Source of the DNA: CBDCLY01 sp965218715
GTDB lineage: Bacteria > Bacteroidota > Bacteroidia > Flavobacteriales_E > Vicingaceae
Assembly: GCA_965218715.1 (NCBI GenBank)
Contig: CBDCLY010000002.1
Location: forward strand, 1 to 64,000
Direction of reading: 5' to 3'
DNA length: 64,000 bases
Shown here one piece after another: positions 60,535 through 64,000 of the stretch. Each line of letters begins with the position of its first letter. Positions within the stretch are counted from its first letter, which is position 1. The notes beneath the pieces were generated by a model. It was given only the letters and a program-made list of their open reading frames with translations. It was not told where the DNA came from and made no database searches. A program made the translations under genes and the position numbers.

Positions 60535-61953
60535 ATGGTATTTGGCAAAAGCGGTTTTAAATCCAAAAATCCATTTCAAATGCAAGCAATTAGAATACTA
60601 GCCCTAGGAATATTCTTTTTCTTTTCTTTTTTAAATAGCCAAGCTCAAGACAAAGCGCAAACCACAAGAATTCTATTTGTCCTAGATGGTTCTCAAAGCA
60701 TGTACGCTAGGTGGGACAATGGCTCAAAAATGCAAATTGCCACAAGACTGCTTAGAAATTTAGTCGATAGCCTCTCCGACGTTGATAATGTTCAACTTGC
60801 TTTAAGAGCATATGGACATCAATACAATGTTACTGCAGGAGGAAGAAATTGCAAAGACACCAAATTGGAAGTTCCTTTTGCCAAAAAGAATCACGAAGAC
60901 ATTAAAACAAAATTAAGGGCCATTCGTCCGAAAGGAACCACCCTTATCGCCTACTCCCTAGAACAAGCAGCCAATGATTTTACTCCCTGCGACGATTGTA
61001 GAAACATCATCATTTTAATAACAGACGGAATAGAAGAATGTGATGGAGATCCTTGTGCCGTTGCTCTTGCATTGCAAAAGCAAGGCGTTATTTTAAAACC
61101 TTTTGTGATTGGACTGGGATTGGAACCACAAGTTATGGATGCCTTTAAATGTGTTGGTAATTTTTACGATGCAAAAAGTGAGGAGACCTTCCAGAATGTA
61201 TTGGGAATTGTTATCTCACAGGCCTTAAACAACACTACAGCACAAGTGAATTTGTTAGACATCCTAAACAAACCAACAGAAACGAATGTGAACATGACTT
61301 TCTATGATGCCTTTTCTGGTGTTGTTCGATACAATTATTTGCATACCATCAATAGCAGAGGAAATCCAGACACCCTTCCTTTAGATCCCTTAGGTTCTTA
61401 CAATTTAACAGTTCATACCATTCCTCCAGTTGAAAAGAAAGGCATTACTCTTATGGCTGGAAAACACAATACCATCGCGCTAGATGCACCCCAAGGAGAA
61501 TTAAAGTTAAAGATGAATGGCTTCAATGAATACGATAATCTAAAAGCAATCATCCGAAAGCAGGGAGAAAAGGAAACCTTAGTCATCCAAGACTTTTCAG
61601 AAATCCAAGCCTACATTGTAGGAAAGTACGATTTAGAGATTTTAACCTTGCCAAGAACCTACATCAAGGATGTAAACATTGCGCAAAGTAGTGTTACCAC
61701 TATTGAAATTCCTCAAGCTGGAATCGTATCCGTTGGTTTAAGTTCAAAAGGATATGGAGCAATTTTTAAGAAAGAGGGAGAAGAGCTAGTATGGGTTTGC
61801 AACCTATCAGAAAACGCAAGCAGAGCTTCCATCACCTTGCAACCAGGTTCCTATCTTGCAGTACAACGACCAATAAATTCTAAACAAAGCATTTACACTA
61901 AAGAGGTGCCTTTCTCTATTCAATCTGGACAAAGCACACAAGTAAAATTATAA
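60535..61953 (+). CDS. Secreted von Willebrand factor A (VWA) domain protein
   Basis: This is a 472-residue protein from ATG 60535. A second ATG at 60580 (MQAIRILALGIFFFFSF) would give a neater signal peptide; both end in NSQAQ. The VWA domain spans about residues 45-225. The MIDAS motif DGSQSMY, the Thr-containing KGTTLIAYSLEQA and IILITDGIEECDGDP with the metal Asp are all present, so it can probably bind Mg2+. Cys pairs occur in CDDC and CDGDPC. The remaining about 240 residues are beta-rich, with Ig-like segments (NVNMTFYDAFSGVVRYNYL). Exported VWA proteins bind ligands. It sits 2 bp from both flanking transketolase genes, an unexpected neighbour. Confidence 0.88.
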   Translation: MVFGKSGFKSKNPFQMQAIRILALGIFFFFSFLNSQAQDKAQTTRILFVLDGSQSMYARWDNGSKMQIATRLLRNLVDSLSDVDNVQLALRAYGHQYNVTAGGRNCKDTKLEVPFAKKNHEDIKTKLRAIRPKGTTLIAYSLEQAANDFTPCDDCRNIIILITDGIEECDGDPCAVALALQKQGVILKPFVIGLGLEPQVMDAFKCVGNFYDAKSEETFQNVLGIVISQALNNTTAQVNLLDILNKPTETNVNMTFYDAFSGVVRYNYLHTINSRGNPDTLPLDPLGSYNLTVHTIPPVEKKGITLMAGKHNTIALDAPQGELKLKMNGFNEYDNLKAIIRKQGEKETLVIQDFSEIQAYIVGKYDLEILTLPRTYIKDVNIAQSSVTTIEIPQAGIVSVGLSSKGYGAIFKKEGEELVWVCNLSENASRASITLQPGSYLAVQRPINSKQSIYTKEVPFSIQSGQSTQVKL

Positions 61954-61955
61954 TT

Positions 61956-62906
61956 ATGAGCAAATACAGCTACACTGAAAAGAAAGATACTCGCTCTGGT
62001 TTTGGGGCCGGACTTCTTGAACTTGGTAAAACAAATCCTAATGTTGTAGCACTTTGTGCAGACCTCACCGGCTCTCTAAAAATGGATGGATTTCAAAAAG
62101 AATTCCCAGAGCGATTTATTCAAGCGGGAATTGCAGAAGCCAACATGATGGGAGTTGCAGCCGGATTAACCATAGGAGGTAAAATTCCATTTACAGGAAC
62201 TTTTGCAAATTTCTCTACTGGTAGAGTTTACGATCAAATTAGACAATCAATAGCCTACAGTGGTAAGAATGTAAAAATTTGTGCATCTCATGCAGGACTA
62301 ACTTTAGGTGAAGATGGAGCTACTCATCAAATACTCGAGGACATCGGCTTGATGAAAATGCTTCCAGGCATGGTAGTCATCAATCCTTGCGATTACAATC
62401 AAACCAAGGCGGCAACAATTGCTATAGCAGATTATGATGGACCAGTCTATTTAAGATTCGGTAGACCAAAATGGCCTGTATTTATTCCAGAAGATCAGGA
62501 ATTTGTCATTGGAAAAGCATTGCATTTAAAAGAAGGTCGTCACCTAAGTATTTTTTGCACAGGACATAGCGTTTGGGAAAGTTTAAAGGCTGCCGAGGCA
62601 CTAGAAGTAGATGGGATTCATGCAGAGGTGATTAATATTCACACCATAAAACCATTAGATGTAGAAGCCGTTTTAAAATCGGCTGCAAAAACAGGAAGAG
62701 TGTTAACTACAGAAGAGCATCAAATGAATGGCGGTTTGGGTGACAGCATCGCTCAAGTTTTGGTACAGAAATTACCAGTGCCCATGGAGATGGTTGCCGT
62801 TAATGATCAATTTGGCGAAAGCGGAAAACCAGAAGAACTATTTGAAAAATATGGCCTCGGTTCGAAAAGCATCATAGAGAAAGCAAAAGTGCTCATGAAT
62901 CGTTAA
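61956..62906 (+). CDS. Transketolase, C-terminal subunit
   Basis: This 316-residue protein matches the pyrimidine-binding and C-terminal domains of transketolase. VALCADLTGSLKMDGF is near residue 31. RFIQAGIAEANMMGVAAGLTIGG near 52-74 carries the catalytic Glu that activates TPP. ASHAGLTLGEDGATHQILEDIGLM contains the family His, and IHTIKPLDVEAVLKSA and TEEHQMNGGLGD mark the C-terminal domain. It must pair with the N-terminal subunit at 59690-60532. It follows the VWA gene by 2 bp and precedes the aminotransferase gene by 4 bp. Confidence 0.95.
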   Translation: MSKYSYTEKKDTRSGFGAGLLELGKTNPNVVALCADLTGSLKMDGFQKEFPERFIQAGIAEANMMGVAAGLTIGGKIPFTGTFANFSTGRVYDQIRQSIAYSGKNVKICASHAGLTLGEDGATHQILEDIGLMKMLPGMVVINPCDYNQTKAATIAIADYDGPVYLRFGRPKWPVFIPEDQEFVIGKALHLKEGRHLSIFCTGHSVWESLKAAEALEVDGIHAEVINIHTIKPLDVEAVLKSAAKTGRVLTTEEHQMNGGLGDSIAQVLVQKLPVPMEMVAVNDQFGESGKPEELFEKYGLGSKSIIEKAKVLMNR

Positions 62907-62910
62907 GACC

Positions 62911-64000
62911 ATGGAAGATGAAAGGTCTAGCTTTTTAGATAATCACCTCGCCCAAACTACCCCTTACCCATTAGGTTTAAAGATAAGCCATGCCGATGGG
63001 GTTTATATTTACGATGAAGATGGCAAAGCTTACCTCGACTTAATAGCAGGAATTGCTGTCAACAATCTAGGTCACAACCATCTTTACATTAAATCTGCTA
63101 TTACTGCTCAATTGGAAAAGCACTTGCACGTAATGGTTTATGGAGAATTTCGTCAAAAAGCTCAGGATAAATTAGCGAATGAATTGTGCAAGGTCTTGCC
63201 AGATTCTTTGAATACTTTCTATTTTTTAAATTCTGGAGCGGAGGCCAATGAAGCGGCAATCAAATTAGCTAAACGTGTCACTGGTAGACAAAAAATAATC
63301 GCCTTTAAAGGAGCTTATCATGGAAGCACAAATGGGGCCTTAAGTATTGGTTCAAATGAAGAAAGAAAAAGAGCTTTTCGGCCATTATTACCTGGCATAC
63401 AATTTTTAGAGTTGAACAATAAAGAAGAATTATCTAAAATTGACCAAGATACCGCTGCCGTATTTTTAGAAACAGTGCAAGGTGATGCTGGGGTTCAGAT
63501 TCCTAGCTTGGAATTTATGAAGCGTTTAAGAGAACGATGTTTGGAAACAGGAAGTTTGTTGGTTTTTGATGAGATTCAATGTGGAGTTGGTAGAACAGGG
63601 AAATTTTGGGCATTTGAGCATTATGATATAATACCTGATATTCTTACGGCTGGAAAGGCTTTGGGGGCTGGACTCCCATTTGGATGTTTAATGACTTCAA
63701 AAGAAAACATGAACACTTTAAGTCATACTCCTCAATTGGGACACATTACTAGTTTTGGAGGCCACCCTCTGGTTTGTGCTGCTGCGGCTGCAGGACTAGA
63801 AGTCATGCAAAATGAAAACATATTGGCTGGCGTTGCGAAAAGGGAACAAGTGTTTAAGCAACATCTTGAGCATAAAAAGATTGTTGAAATCAGACAAATT
63901 GGCCTAATGCTCGCAGTTGAATTAGAAGATAGCTCAGCTGTAGAAAAATTGGTAAAGACAGCACTTGAAAAAGGAATTATCCTTTTCTTTTTCCTCTCCA
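62911..64000 (+). CDS. Class-III PLP aminotransferase (acetylornithine/ornithine type), 3' end outside window
   Basis: From ATG 62911 the frame stays open to the right edge (363 codons). Visible class-III features are GVYIYDEDGKAYLDLIAGIAV near residues 30-50, NSGAEANEAAIKLAKR near 108-123, KGAYHGSTNGALS near 133, LLVFDEIQCGVGRTGKFWAFEH near 214-235 and the PLP-binding Lys in LTAGKALGAGLPFG near 249. Relatives transaminate acetylornithine, ornithine or other omega-amino donors with 2-oxoglutarate. The exact substrate is not clear from the sequence. It is 4 bp after the transketolase C subunit gene, so it is likely in the same transcript. Confidence 0.92.
   Translation, partial: MEDERSSFLDNHLAQTTPYPLGLKISHADGVYIYDEDGKAYLDLIAGIAVNNLGHNHLYIKSAITAQLEKHLHVMVYGEFRQKAQDKLANELCKVLPDSLNTFYFLNSGAEANEAAIKLAKRVTGRQKIIAFKGAYHGSTNGALSIGSNEERKRAFRPLLPGIQFLELNNKEELSKIDQDTAAVFLETVQGDAGVQIPSLEFMKRLRERCLETGSLLVFDEIQCGVGRTGKFWAFEHYDIIPDILTAGKALGAGLPFGCLMTSKENMNTLSHTPQLGHITSFGGHPLVCAAAAAGLEVMQNENILAGVAKREQVFKQHLEHKKIVEIRQIGLMLAVELEDSSAVEKLVKTALEKGIILFFFLS

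Overview
This window looks like a chromosomal segment of a Bacteroidota bacterium, most likely Flavobacteriales or a close relative. The evidence is: a PorP/SprF protein beside a giant PKD-repeat protein with a gliding-motility/type IX secretion (T9SS) C-terminal domain; a TonB-dependent receptor paired with a DUF4249 lipoprotein; the Bacteroidota-type alternative GlmU; an ADE1-like PurC; AT-rich DNA; and start regions that carry the Bacteroidota -7 motif TAnnTTTG instead of clear Shine-Dalgarno sites. I saw no rRNA, tRNA, CRISPR array, transposase, integrase or phage gene. The genus cannot be told from sequence inspection alone.

Layout. (1) 1-5632, minus: the N-terminal 1877 codons of a giant secreted protein built from two 832-codon copies of one module; it runs off the left edge. 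(2) 5734-17837: a surface-glycan cluster. It holds a polytopic membrane protein (possible polymerase), a tightly coupled minus-strand operon (FkbM methyltransferase, unknown protein, GT4, GT2, CapD-like dehydratase, nucleotidyltransferase), a plus-strand glycosyltransferase, and a second minus-strand operon (flippase, sulfotransferase, asparagine synthase). (3) 18019-25675, plus: pckA, a DnaQ/GIY-YIG nuclease, smpB, a TonB receptor with its DUF4249 partner, and an e(P4)-type acid phosphatase. (4) 25672-33603, minus: lon, an alternative glmU, an MMPL/RND-type permease and an oligopeptide-binding lipoprotein. The first three carry many small frameshifts. (5) 33653-43558: an exported unknown protein, an AI-2E family permease, then a T9SS-linked block (PorP/SprF, TPR-PD40 protein, giant PKD adhesin also broken by frameshifts). 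(6) 43876-50844, plus: prolyl oligopeptidase, TonB-type barrel receptor, SGNH esterase, mtaB and a small basic protein. (7) 50856-53808, minus: ferredoxin-type reductase, purC, phoH. (8) 53906-58446, plus: SAM hydrolase family, ABM protein, GT2, LOG family, PagL-like deacylase, GIN-domain lipoprotein. (9) ychF on minus, then a transketolase split into two genes with a VWA protein between the halves, and a class-III aminotransferase cut by the right edge.

The indels cluster in 27.2-30.7 kb and 38.2-41.5 kb and hit genes expected to be conserved (lon, glmU). Residual sequencing error is therefore the simplest explanation, and the genes are annotated as probably intact in the organism. No clearly new defence or mobile system was found. 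The most interesting items are the in-frame 2496-bp duplication in the giant protein, the VWA gene inside a split transketolase operon, -7 boxes placed so close to start codons that leaderless mRNAs are predicted, and several hairpins at gene borders.
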